A DNA stretch of 64,000 nt from Thraustochytrium sp. TN22. Taxonomy: Eukaryota; Sar; Bigyra; Thraustochytrida; Thraustochytriidae. Under the pieces are notes generated by a model. The model was given only the letters and a program-made list of their open reading frames with translations. It did no database searches and had not been told where the DNA came from. The position numbers and the translations under genes were made by a program. Shown here piece by piece: positions 10,794 to 19,607 of the stretch (position 1 is the stretch's first letter; each line of letters begins with the position of its first letter). The stretch spans positions 1 through 64,000 of the forward strand of contig JABLUY010000094.1 of the NCBI GenBank assembly GCA_013306675.1. The letters are read 5' to 3'.

Positions 10794-10846
10794 GCAGCAG
10801 CGGCGGCGGCGGCGGCGGCGGCACCAGCCAGCACTGCAGCGGCGAG
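10090..10846. other. upstream region of the alcohol dehydrogenase gene
   Basis: This GC-rich stretch without recognisable protein content precedes the dehydrogenase. It ends in a GGC/AGC trinucleotide run (about 10750-10822) that stops about 25 bp before the ATG. The frame upstream of that ATG is open but has no in-frame ATG. Confidence 0.5.
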
Positions 10847-11988
10847 ATGCCGCGCGAGGTCAAGGGGCTCTTCGTGACGGAGGTCGGCGGCGACTTCGCG
10901 GTCAAGACCTTCGAGCGCCGCGACCCGGGCCCGACGGACGTGGACATCGACATCAAGTACGCCGGCATCTGCGCCAGCGACGTGGCGCACGTGCGCGACC
11001 ACTGGGGGAAGAATGACTACTCGTACGTGCGAGGGTGGGATGTGGCGGGAAGAAGGAGCATGGGGGCGAGATGTGGCTGACGTCGAGTTGAAGGGACCCG
11101 GGCATGTGCCCTGGGCACGAGATCGCCGGCGTGGTGCGCGCCGTGGGTAGCGAGGTGACCAAGTTCCAAGTGGGCGACCACGTCGGTGTGGGCTGCATGG
11201 TGATGAGCTGCCAGACGTGCGACGAGTGCAAGGACGACCTCGAACAGTATTGCGAGAATGGGGCCGTCTTCACGTACAACTCGATGCAAAAGTACAAGCA
11301 CAAGTCCGGCTGCGGTGACCGCACGCAAGGCGGCTACTCGACCGGCATCGTCGTGGACGAGGCCTTTGTGCTCAAGGTACCGGAGAGCCTGGATCTGGCC
11401 GCCGTCGCGCCGCTCCTGTGCGCCGGCATCACCACCTACAGCCCGCTGCGCCACTACGGCCTCAAGGCGGGCATGCGCCTTGGCGTCGTGGGCCTGGGCG
11501 GCCTCGGCCACATGGCCGTCAAGTGGGCCCTGGCCCTCGGCGCCGAGGTCACCGTCATGTCGCGTGGCCGCAAGAAGGAGCAGCTCGCCGAGGAGCTCGG
11601 CGCCACCGGCTTCGTCGACACCACCGACCCGGAGTCGCTCAAGGATGCTGCAAAGTCGCTCGACATGACCCTCGACACAGTCTCCACCCAGCACGACCTC
11701 ATGCCGTACCTGGGCCTGCTCAAGCGCGAGGGCAAGCACATCCTCGTTGGCGCCGCGGGCGAGGCGCACGCGCTCAACCCCTTCGGCCTGCTCGCACCGC
11801 GCCGCTCTGTGTGCGGCAGCCTCATTGGTGGCATCGCCGAGACCCAGGAGATGCTGGACTATGCCGGTGCGCAGGGTATCACGGCCACGATTGAGATGAT
11901 CGATGCCTCTCAGGCCACCGAGGCCTACAACCGCATGGACAGGTCCGACTGCCGCTTCCGCTTCGTCATTGACGTCAGCACCATCTAA
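10847..11988 (+). CDS. zinc-dependent alcohol dehydrogenase, CAD/YahK type, with one intron
   Basis: Joining 10847..11022 and 11094..11988 gives a 356-residue medium-chain dehydrogenase, probably an NADP-dependent cinnamyl-alcohol/aldehyde reductase type. Exon 1 carries the catalytic-zinc Cys (YAGICASDVAHVRDHW). Exon 2 opens with CPGHEIAGVV, followed by the structural-zinc cysteines (SCQTCDECKDDLEQYC) and the nucleotide-binding GLGGLGH. The intron (11023-11093, 71 bp) starts GTACGT, ends GAAG and has CTGAC about 12-16 bp before its 3' end. Removing it restores the frame and joins exactly the two halves that are continuous in the family (..NDYS-DPGMCPGHE..). The start at 10847 is the only in-frame ATG upstream of the domain. 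Substrate is not evident. Confidence 0.92.
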
Positions 11989-12591
11989 GACTTTGGCGTC
12001 GTAACGATCAATTTTTCTTCTTCTTTCCTTTTCTGACTCTATCTGCACGCTCGTGCACTGCGTGCTGCATCGTGCTGCATCGTGCTCGTTCACGCGCTCA
12101 ACCACGTGCTCGTCCTCTTCGTCCTCCTCGTCCTCCTCGTCCTCCTCCTCGTCCTCCTCCTCGTCCTCGTCGTCCTCGTCGTCCTCGTCCTCATCCTCGT
12201 TCTCTCCCTCGTCCTCATCGTCCTGGTCGTCCTGGTCGTCCTGGTCGTCCTCGTCGTCCTCGTCGTCCTCGTCGTCCTCGTCGTCCTCGTCGTCCTCGCC
12301 TTCCTCGTCTTCCTCGTCTTCCTCCTCCTCCTCCTCCTCCTCCTCCTCCCCCTCGTCGTCCTCGTCCTCGTCGTCCTTCTCCTCGTCCTCCTCGCCGTTC
12401 TTGTCCGGGTCGCGGTACAGGAACGTGCGGCTGCGGCCGCGCGTGGCGGCGGCGCCAAAGCGGCAAGCGCGCGCGGGGGGGGCTCGGACGCGGCAACAGC
12501 GGCGGCGGCGGCAGCGGCGGCGGCGGCGGCAGCAGCAGCAGCAGCGGCAGCAGCGGCGGCGGCGGCGGCGGCAGCAGCAGCGGCGGCGCGG
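11989..12591. other. spacer with long imperfect CTC/GTC microsatellite
   Basis: A 300-bp imperfect trinucleotide tract (TCCTCG/TCGTCC, about 12108-12400) fills the spacer between the dehydrogenase and the deacylase-like gene. Read backwards it would encode a run of Asp/Glu, which explains a very long antisense open frame. A GGC/GCA run (about 12495-12590) follows, directly before the next ATG. Confidence 0.7.
12108..12400. repeat. imperfect (TCC/TCG/TCT)n trinucleotide tract
   Basis: About 290 bp are made almost entirely of TCC, TCG and TCT triplets in changing order. It is a microsatellite-like tract located where the 5' UTR or promoter of the downstream gene should be. Confidence 0.9.
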
Positions 12592-14367
12592 ATGGGCGGG
12601 CTGTTCGAGATGGACGCGCTGCGCGCGGCGCTGGCGAGCGCGGCGAGCGACGGCGCGGTCGCGCAGGAGGTGGCCGAGGTGGCGGCCACGCTCAAGGGCG
12701 CGGTGGAGGAGAAGGACGCGGCGCTGCTGATGGTGTGCGCGCGCGCGGGCTTCCGCGACACGGCGAACCAGAAGAAGCTGCGCGAGAGCGTGCTGGCCGA
12801 GGGCGCGCCGGCCAAGGCGGCGCTGGAAAAGGCGGAGGCGCTGGCGGCCGGCAAGAAGGCGGCCTTCCTGGGCGGCGAGGAGCCGAGCGCGGCGGACGCG
12901 GAGCTGCTGACGGGCGCCTACGTGGTGTTCGGGCTGCTGCTGACGGCGGACATGCGCAAGGCGTATCCGGCGCTGGACGCGTGGTTCACGGCGTGCCTGT
13001 CGCGCGAGGGCGTGCCGGGCGCGGCGACGCACACGCTGGGCAAGGTGCGCGTAGGTGGCCAGATCGACTGCTTCGCGGACTCGGTGCGCGTGCGCGAGCT
13101 GGCGGACCGCGCCAACGCGCTCAACCGCGGCCAGAAGAAGGGCAAGACGCAGCGCCAGATGGAGAAGGAGGCCAAGGCCAAGGCCAAGGTGGACGTGCCG
13201 GAGCCGGCGGCCGCCAACCAGTTCTCGCGTGTGGACGACGAGGCGCCCAAGGCTGACAAGATCGCCGCCGTCAAGGCGGCGCTCGCGCAGGTGGGCGCCA
13301 ACGCCGACGCGCTCGAGGTGCTCGAGCACACGGCCGCGCACACCATGGCGGAGATGCCGGCGGAGCTCAAGTCCAAGCCGGGCTATGTCTGCAAGAACCT
13401 CTTCCTCAAGGCCAAGAAGCCGCTCAACGACGCCGACTCGGGCGTCTGGCTCGTCTCGGTGCCGGAGGACGCCGAGGTCAACCTCAAGGAGCTCAGTGCC
13501 GCGCTCGGCTACAAGCAGGAGATCCGCCAGGCGCGCCCGGAGGTGCTCCTGGAGCTCCTTGGCATGAAGCCCGGCGCCGTCACGCCGCTGGCGCTCATGA
13601 ACGACCAGGATCGCAAGGTCAACGTCGTGCTGGACGCCACCATGCTGGGCGCGCCCACCAACACGCTCTGGTTCCACCCGCTCACCAACGAGGCCACCAT
13701 GGGCGTCAGCGCCAAGGACCTGCTCCAGTTCATCGCCGCGACCGGACGCAAGCCCGTCGTTCAGTCCTTCAAGATCAAGGGCGGTGCCGCTGCCGGTGGC
13801 CACGAGGCGTCCGAGGCTGGCCAGCAGCAGAAGGAGCAGGAGGCCGCGGCCCCGCTGGAGCTCTCGCACGAGGACGCGCAGGCGCGCCTTTGGGCTCGCC
13901 TCAAGGAGGCCGGCATCGAGCCGCGCCCCGAGGAGAACCCTGACCTGACCGCGCAGCGCCCCGTCGGCCACTCCACGCAGAACCTCTTCGTCAAGGACAA
14001 GAAGACCAAGAAGTGCTACCTCGTGGCGCGCCGTCAGAACGCCGATCTCAACCTCAAGAACCTCAGCAAGAAGCTCGGCGCCAAGGATCTCCGTATGTCG
14101 TCCAGCTCCAAGGAGTTCTTCTGCCTCGAGAAGGGCTGCATGTCCCTGCTCTCCCTCTACAACAACGTGCAGGGTGACGTCATCCCGGTGATTGACGATA
14201 AGCTCTTCCAGGAGTGCCCTAAGATTTGCGTCTGCCTCGGCTGCAGTGACCCGCTCGACCACAGCCAGCACATGGTGGCCGATATCCCGTCCGAGCTTAT
14301 TCTTCAGCTCCTCAAGGAGAGCAACCACCCCGACCCCATTTACATTGACCTCGACGAGCTCCAGTAA
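12592..14367 (+). CDS. two-domain prolyl-tRNA deacylase-like (YbaK/ProX) protein with GST-C-like N-terminus
   Basis: This 591-residue protein probably clears mischarged tRNA (Ala-tRNAPro type) in the cytosol. The N-terminal part (about 60-140) resembles the GST C-terminal fold found in tRNA-synthetase complex factors (AYVVFGLLL...YPALDAWFTAC). A Lys-rich linker of the kind seen in such proteins follows (GQKKGKTQRQMEKEAKAKAK). Then come two YbaK/PrdX-type domains. The first (about 225-395) has KPGYVCKNLFLKAKK, GMKPGAVTPLALMND and NTLWFHPLTNEATMGVS. The second (about 420-590) has STQNLFVKDKKTKKCYLV and CLEKGCMSLLSLYNN, with DHSQHMVADIPSE in place of the first's FHPLTNEAT. ATG 12592 is the first Met after an Ala-coding GCG/GCA run. 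The domain calls rest on motifs; the two domains could have different tRNA substrates. Confidence 0.85.
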   Translation: MGGLFEMDALRAALASAASDGAVAQEVAEVAATLKGAVEEKDAALLMVCARAGFRDTANQKKLRESVLAEGAPAKAALEKAEALAAGKKAAFLGGEEPSAADAELLTGAYVVFGLLLTADMRKAYPALDAWFTACLSREGVPGAATHTLGKVRVGGQIDCFADSVRVRELADRANALNRGQKKGKTQRQMEKEAKAKAKVDVPEPAAANQFSRVDDEAPKADKIAAVKAALAQVGANADALEVLEHTAAHTMAEMPAELKSKPGYVCKNLFLKAKKPLNDADSGVWLVSVPEDAEVNLKELSAALGYKQEIRQARPEVLLELLGMKPGAVTPLALMNDQDRKVNVVLDATMLGAPTNTLWFHPLTNEATMGVSAKDLLQFIAATGRKPVVQSFKIKGGAAAGGHEASEAGQQQKEQEAAAPLELSHEDAQARLWARLKEAGIEPRPEENPDLTAQRPVGHSTQNLFVKDKKTKKCYLVARRQNADLNLKNLSKKLGAKDLRMSSSSKEFFCLEKGCMSLLSLYNNVQGDVIPVIDDKLFQECPKICVCLGCSDPLDHSQHMVADIPSELILQLLKESNHPDPIYIDLDELQ

Positions 14368-14697
14368 GTGCGTCGGCCCGTTTAAGGCCTACTTTCGAGC
14401 GTCCATTCTTTCACTCTTTCGTTCTTTGGTTCATTCATCTATCCTTGAAGGCCATCATCAGGGATTGCTTTCGCAAGTTGGGTCCGGCTTAGCGTGGTAG
14501 CCTGCTCTGTTGTCCTGCCACTGGACGGCCGCTCCAGTAGGCGCGTCGGCCCGTTTTGGGCCTAGTTCTCAGCGTCCATCTTTCAATCTTTCGTTCTTTG
14601 GTTCATCTTGAAGGCCATCATCAGGGATTGCTTTCGCAAGTTGGGACATGCTTAGCGTGGTAGCCTGCTCTATTGTCCTGCCACTGGACGGCCGCTC
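14358..14697. repeat. tandem duplication of a 173-bp segment, starting inside the CDS end
   Basis: Copy 1 (14358-14530) begins with the last codons and stop of the deacylase-like gene (GCTCCAGTAA). Copy 2 (14531-14697) begins GCTCCAGTAG. Both contain TTCGTTCTTTGGTTCAT, AAGGCCATCATCAGGGATTG and AGCGTGGTAGCCTGCTCT. The copies differ by small indels and substitutions. Confidence 0.93.
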
Positions 14698-14951
14698 AGT
14701 CGTGCGCCCATCGATGCTCGCAAGACTTCTGGGGTGGGGGGACTGAAACCAGTATCGAGATCGTGGCGAGCGAGACTTAACAAAATGCTGTTCGCACGTT
14801 CATCGCTCTCTACATTCGAATATGTGAGCAGACCACTCGCAAGTGGCCACAGGGCCAGAAGCTTTTCTGGAGTGCCAATCTCTACCAACACGACCAGTGC
14901 ATTCTCTCTATGACAGTGCTCATCGTTTTGGCCTTTGGCATCTCTTTCAAC
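14698..14951. other. spacer between convergent genes
   Basis: Together with the tandem duplication this makes up the 3' spacer between convergent genes. I see no gene or clear signal in it. Confidence 0.5.
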
Positions 14952-16343
14952 TTATGATCGCGACTCGCGGGTGCCAATCAGGAACTCCATGTTGTGATAG
15001 TCCTCCAGGAGCGGGTTGTAGCCGGACCGCGTCTCCGTGTACGCGTAGTCAGCGTACTTGGTCATGAAGCGGCACTGCGAGCTGCACTCGGCGTGCGCGT
15101 CCGCGCCCATCACCTCCCGGTAAGCCCCCGCAAGTGCGGCGAAGTCCGTCTGAAAGAAGATGTCCGCCGTCCCGAGCGGGACCAGGTACGTGCTGTGGTC
15201 CGTGGTGCTACCGGCTTCCTTGGACGCGACGAGCGGCGCATTGCGCACGCCAAAAATACTGCCCGGTTCGTTGCGCCGCTGCATCATGGTCCACGTGGAG
15301 ATCTCTGGCGGCGGCAACATGTTGAAGTCGGCCGCGATGAGCTCGTGCCGCGGGAACTTGTTGCGCAGCGTCTCTAGCAGCTGCAAGGCGCCTGTGGGCA
15401 CAAAGACGGACCGCGCACGGCTGGACGCGGGCGCCGCCTCGGCGAGCCGCCGGCCTTGGGCCAGACTCTCGCGGGCCCAGTCCACGATGCGATCGCCCAA
15501 GCCCTTGGCAGCGTGCTCCTCCTTCTTGGCGGCCGCCTCCTCGGGCGCCAGCGGTACATGATGTGGACCTAAAAAGTACTCGGCAGCGCGAATCGCCAGG
15601 GGGTCCGAGAGCGGCTGGAAGTCCTCCACAAAGCGGCCCTCCTCACCCTCCTTGGGCACCACGACGGTTTGGTGCCACTCGGCCAAGTGCTCCGGCGAGA
15701 AGTGCCACCACGGCTCGCGCGCGTCGTCCTTCGCCTTGCTTGGGTCCACCTTGCGGACCAGCTTGTCGTGCGGCAGATTGTCCAGGACCTCGAGCGCGAT
15801 GACCACGCACGGGCCGTCCTCGCCCTTACCGGCGAAGCTGCAAGCATCCTCGTTGACCACCTCGAAGCGGCCCGGGTGCGCGGCGCCCAGTAGCGCCTCC
15901 TGACGCTCCGCCATGGCGTCGCTGATCTCAATGAGGCGGTAACGCGTGCGCGCGTACACCTTGGGCGCGCACTCCTTGATGTAGTCGAGCACGTGCAGCG
16001 CGTTGGTCCCGTTACCGCCGCCCAGCTCCACAATGCAAAGGTCTTGCGCCTCAGCACCCTTGCGCGGTCGCACGGCGCTCGATTCCAGTACATACCGGCC
16101 CAGCGCGCGCGAGTACCATGGCCTAAAGATCTCCGCCGGCGTCAGCCAGCTCTCGGACCGCGACTTGTACAGCTTGTCCAGCTCCGCAATGTACCCGTAC
16201 TTGCCCTTGAGCGTGCGGAAGTTCACCGGCTCTGGCGGCGAGTACACGCAGTCCACCTGGCTAAAGTACCCCTTGCCCTGCTCGTACAGCGACCTCTTCA
16301 AGAAGTCGCGCACCAGGACGCCGCGCCGCGCGATCTTGGCCAT
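14952..16343 (-). CDS. MidA/NDUFAF7-family SAM-dependent methyltransferase
   Basis: This 463-residue protein belongs to the DUF185/MidA family, whose animal member NDUFAF7 methylates an arginine of complex I in mitochondria. The SAM-binding motif I is VELGGGNGTNALHVLDYI (105-122), followed by RYRLIEISDAMAERQ and VVIALEVLDNLPHDKL. The late motifs ISTWTMMQRRN and FFQTDFAALAGAYRE also fit. The N-terminus (MAKIARRGVLVRDFLKRSLY) is basic and amphipathic, compatible with a mitochondrial targeting sequence. It looks closer to the fungal YKL162C-type branch than to classical NDUFAF7 (judgement from motif spelling). The start is the first ATG. Confidence 0.85.
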   Translation of the reverse strand: MAKIARRGVLVRDFLKRSLYEQGKGYFSQVDCVYSPPEPVNFRTLKGKYGYIAELDKLYKSRSESWLTPAEIFRPWYSRALGRYVLESSAVRPRKGAEAQDLCIVELGGGNGTNALHVLDYIKECAPKVYARTRYRLIEISDAMAERQEALLGAAHPGRFEVVNEDACSFAGKGEDGPCVVIALEVLDNLPHDKLVRKVDPSKAKDDAREPWWHFSPEHLAEWHQTVVVPKEGEEGRFVEDFQPLSDPLAIRAAEYFLGPHHVPLAPEEAAAKKEEHAAKGLGDRIVDWARESLAQGRRLAEAAPASSRARSVFVPTGALQLLETLRNKFPRHELIAADFNMLPPPEISTWTMMQRRNEPGSIFGVRNAPLVASKEAGSTTDHSTYLVPLGTADIFFQTDFAALAGAYREVMGADAHAECSSQCRFMTKYADYAYTETRSGYNPLLEDYHNMEFLIGTRESRS

Positions 16344-16867
16344 GCCTGCTGCGGCCGGGGCCGCGATGCCGGCGACGGCTCGTGCGCGCGTGCGTGCGTG
16401 CGAGCGACTGCTCCCTCGCTCCCTCGCCCGTCGGCGCGCCGCTCGCGCACGCGCCGGCCGCGTTGCGTCGCGCTGGAAGCGAGTTTACGCAGTGAATGCT
16501 GCGGTGGTGGCCGCACGAGCACCACGACTCGTGCAAGTGCGGCGAGTGGCGCGGCAAGCCGGGCGGCACGCTGGGCGGCACGCTGGGCGGCGGAGAGAGA
16601 GGAGGATCCCAAGTTCGCGCGGAGGAGGAGCTCGGCATAGGCCAATCCACTGCGTTTGACTTTCAAAGCATTCCTATTGGTATCCCTGACTTGGTTCGAT
16701 CGATCATTCAACATCATCATCATCATCATCGTTGCATCACCGTCATGGCACATCACGACACGACACGTCACGACACGATATACGATACGCCACAACACAC
16801 ACAGGCGGCAAGCAATTGCAGTGGCAGGTCCACGAGCAGGCAGGACAGGGCGAGACGCAAGTGCGCA
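16344..16867. other. intergenic region
   Basis: Holds a GGCGGCACGCTG direct repeat (about 16560-16590), a (CAT)n run (about 16709-16730) and CACGACAC repeats (16750-16785). It should contain the promoter of the methyltransferase gene and the 3' end of the kinase gene. No gene seen. Confidence 0.5.
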
Positions 16868-18634
16868 TCAGGCCTCGAGGTAGCGGTCGTGGATGATGCC
16901 GCGCTCAACGTCGGCAGCGAGGTTGAAGTTCTCCTCCGGCAGCGAGGCGATGGAGTCCATGGGCTGCAGAAAGGCTTGGACGAGGACAGGCTCGGCGAAG
17001 ATGCCGGACTGGAACTCCTCAAAGCTGATGAGGTCGTCGCCGTTGACGTCGATGCGCTCGAAGATGCGGGTGAGGTGCGGCTGCACGGCGGAGGCGTCGA
17101 GGCGCAGCAGCACGCGCAGAACGTTCTCAACGTCGGAGCGCGTAATGAAGCCGGTCTGGTTCTGGTCGTAGATGGCGAAGCAGAGCTCGAGCGCCTCACG
17201 CTCGCTCTTGCGCAAGATGGCGAGGTTGAGCAGAAAGGTGCGGTAGTCGATGTAGCCGAGGCCCTCCTGATCGAAGAGCGCAAAGAGGCGGTCAGAGGGG
17301 ATGTCCTCGAAGCCGAGGCGGCGCATGGCGCCGTCGAAGGCGTCCGGGTCGAGGCGCTCCTCGTTGGCGTGTTTCTGGAAGGAGGCGCGGATGCGCTGAA
17401 GCTCCTCGAGGTTGAAGCAGTTGGCCTCGGAGGAGTCGACAAGCGTCTGCAGGCGGCGGCGCATGCCGAGCTGCGCGCCCCAAATGACGGCCATGGCGGC
17501 GGCGCGGAAGCGCTGCTTGGCGCGCAGCTTCTTCATCTCGTTGAGCGTGGAGCCGAGCTCGGCGTTGGGCGCGTTCCGCATCCAGGGATGCGCCAGGACC
17601 TGCTCGCAGGTGAGGCGGCGCGCGCGGTCCGTGACGAGCATGCGGCTGACGAGGTCCTTGGCGTCCTTGGAGATGTTGACCCACTGGTCCGCGTGGAACT
17701 CGTAGTGGCCGCGGCGGATCTGCTTGAAGAGCTCGCGCACGTTCTCGTGGTAAAAGGGAGGGTAACCCACGAGCAAAATGTACAAAATGACGCCCATGGA
17801 CCAGACGTCGCAGGCGGGCCCGTAAAAGGGACCGCGCGGCTGGATGGAGACCACCTCGGGCGCCACGTAGTTGGGCGTGCCCACGACAGTCTTGTGCACG
17901 TCGGGCCAGGTGGTGACCATGGCCAGGCCAAAGTCGGTAATCTTGACCTCGGCGTCCTCGGCGTCGCTCGCGAAGACCAGGTTCTCCGGTTTGAGGTCGC
18001 GGTGCAGGATGTCGGCGCTGTGCAGCGTCTGCACGGCGCGCATGATCTTGTTCATGAGGTACGCGGCGTCGCGCTCCGTGTAGCGCTGGCGCGCCACGAT
18101 GCGGTCGAAGAGCTCCTTGCCCTCGAGGACCTCCATGACAATGGCCAGGCGGTTCTCCTCGCGCATCACGTCCTTGATGACGATGAGGTTGGTCGTGTCG
18201 CACCGCTCGCGGATGCGCGCCATGATCTTGATCTCGTTCTCCAGGATGCGTTCCTGCCGCGCCTGCTCCTGCGGCGACAGCGACGACAGCTGGATCACCT
18301 TGATGGCCACCACCTCGCCGCTCGCCCTGTGCGTCGCCCGGTACACCACCGAGAACGCGCCCTTGCCCAGCTCGTCCTTGATCTCGTACAGGTCCTTGAT
18401 GCGCCGCACGCACCGGTAGTTCTCCAGCGCCTGCCGCCCGTCCAGCGCTGCGCCCGCGCCGGCCGCCGGCGCGCGCGGCGCCGCTGCGCCCGCCGCCAGC
18501 GCCTGCTGCGCCTCCTGCGCCTGCTGCTGCTGCCCCATGAGCGTCATCCCATCCCCGGCCGCGCTCAGCGCCGCCGTCGACGCCGACGCCGTCGACGCCG
18601 ACGACGGCAGCGAGGCCGCCGACGCCGCGCGCAT
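16868..18634 (-). CDS. calcium-dependent protein kinase (CDPK) with degenerate EF hands
   Basis: This 588-residue kinase combines a CaMK-type Ser/Thr kinase domain with C-terminal EF hands, the CDPK layout of plants, alveolates and some stramenopiles. Kinase features are the glycine loop GKGAFSVVY (90-98), VAIK with catalytic K112, HRDLKPEN (211-218), DFG (234-236) and APE (258-260). A basic junction follows (KKLRAKQRFRAAAMAVIW, 368-385), the usual autoinhibitory segment. Of four EF positions only EF4 (529-540, DVNGDDLISFEE) is canonical. EF3 (490-501) ends in Asp, EF2 (455-466) in Thr, and EF1 (about 418-445) is degenerate. The N-terminus is Ala/Ser-rich and has no Gly2 myristoylation site. 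The start at 18634 is an ATG; Met30 is an alternative. Confidence 0.93.
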   Translation of the reverse strand: MRAASAASLPSSASTASASTAALSAAGDGMTLMGQQQQAQEAQQALAAGAAAPRAPAAGAGAALDGRQALENYRCVRRIKDLYEIKDELGKGAFSVVYRATHRASGEVVAIKVIQLSSLSPQEQARQERILENEIKIMARIRERCDTTNLIVIKDVMREENRLAIVMEVLEGKELFDRIVARQRYTERDAAYLMNKIMRAVQTLHSADILHRDLKPENLVFASDAEDAEVKITDFGLAMVTTWPDVHKTVVGTPNYVAPEVVSIQPRGPFYGPACDVWSMGVILYILLVGYPPFYHENVRELFKQIRRGHYEFHADQWVNISKDAKDLVSRMLVTDRARRLTCEQVLAHPWMRNAPNAELGSTLNEMKKLRAKQRFRAAAMAVIWGAQLGMRRRLQTLVDSSEANCFNLEELQRIRASFQKHANEERLDPDAFDGAMRRLGFEDIPSDRLFALFDQEGLGYIDYRTFLLNLAILRKSEREALELCFAIYDQNQTGFITRSDVENVLRVLLRLDASAVQPHLTRIFERIDVNGDDLISFEEFQSGIFAEPVLVQAFLQPMDSIASLPEENFNLAADVERGIIHDRYLEA

Positions 18635-19607
18635 CGCCGCCCGCCGCGCCGCCGCCGCGCCGCGCCGCCCGCCGCGCGCGAAAGAGTTCTCCCGCGCCGC
18701 CGCTCGGCCTCGCGCGCCGCCTTCAATTGAAGTAGTTCTGCGAGGCGCAGCCGCCGCTCTCCGGCCTCCTGCTCCTGCTCCTGCTCCCGCTCCTGCTCCC
18801 GCTCCTGCTCCCGCTCTGTCTGGCGGCGAGGCGCTCTGGCCGCCGCTGCCGGCCGCGCCCGTGCTCCTCAGCGCGTGCCGGGCCCTCCTGGCCGAGCCGC
18901 TCTTGGCTTCGGCCGGAGTTCTGCGCGCGAGACTGGGAACTTATCTTTCCTTCGTGCGCCTCGCTCTCAACAAGGTCGTCGTGACGAGGCGGTGCAGGAG
19001 ACGCGGGTACTTTACTAATTACTTTGCTGCGCTTCTTGTAACTTGGCCTGCATCCAGCGCGGCAGGAAACATGTCGCTTGCAGTGGAAGCTCTAGCTAGC
19101 TCTAGCTAGCTAAAGCTAGTAGGCTCGTCCGGGAGGCTCTGGGTCGCCCTGCCACAGACTCACGCGCCGGTGCGAGCGCTGCGAGATTTGGTGACTTGCT
19201 GCCAGGTACCTGCATGCGATGCGGGGCAAGGAATCAAAGCCTCCAGGGCCGCAGAGGCGCAGGATCGGGATTTGAGCAAGGCTCAGCAAGCTGCAGCTCT
19301 GTTTATAACTAACTGTAAGGTACGAGGACGACGGAAGGCTCAGCAGCCCGCGGTGCGGCCGTGCACGCGCGGTGAACAGCTGCGACAATCTCAGTGCGTG
19401 TAGCGGCAATCTCAGTGCCTGTAGCGGCAATCTCAGTGCGTGTAGCGGCAATCTCAGTGCGTGTAGCGGCAATCTCAGTGCCTGTAGCTCCTCACATCCG
19501 GCTGAGCTCCTGTCTTGAACGTGGTGTGGTACTGCTCGGGGTAGAACACCGGTTAGAACAGGATGAGGCCCTTGTGTGCATTGGCCAGTTGCGCATCAGC
19601 GACGTGT
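18635..19607. other. intergenic region with short tandem repeats
   Basis: This is the upstream region of the kinase gene and the 3' flank of the bromodomain gene. It contains a (CTCCTG/CTCCCG)n run at about 18766-18816, a CTAGCTAG-rich patch at about 19090-19118, and the 21-bp array listed separately. No protein-like frame was found. Confidence 0.5.
19386..19490. repeat. 21-bp tandem repeat, 5 copies
   Basis: Five head-to-tail copies of CAATCTCAGTGCGTGTAGCG+G. Copies 2 and 5 carry CCTG instead of CGTG, and the last copy is cut by one base. Confidence 0.95.

Noticed and set aside
11017-14328. 1,103-residue antisense frame with a poly-Asp/Glu run
   Set aside because: Shadow of two real genes plus a trinucleotide microsatellite; the acidic run is a by-product of the TCC/TCG tract.
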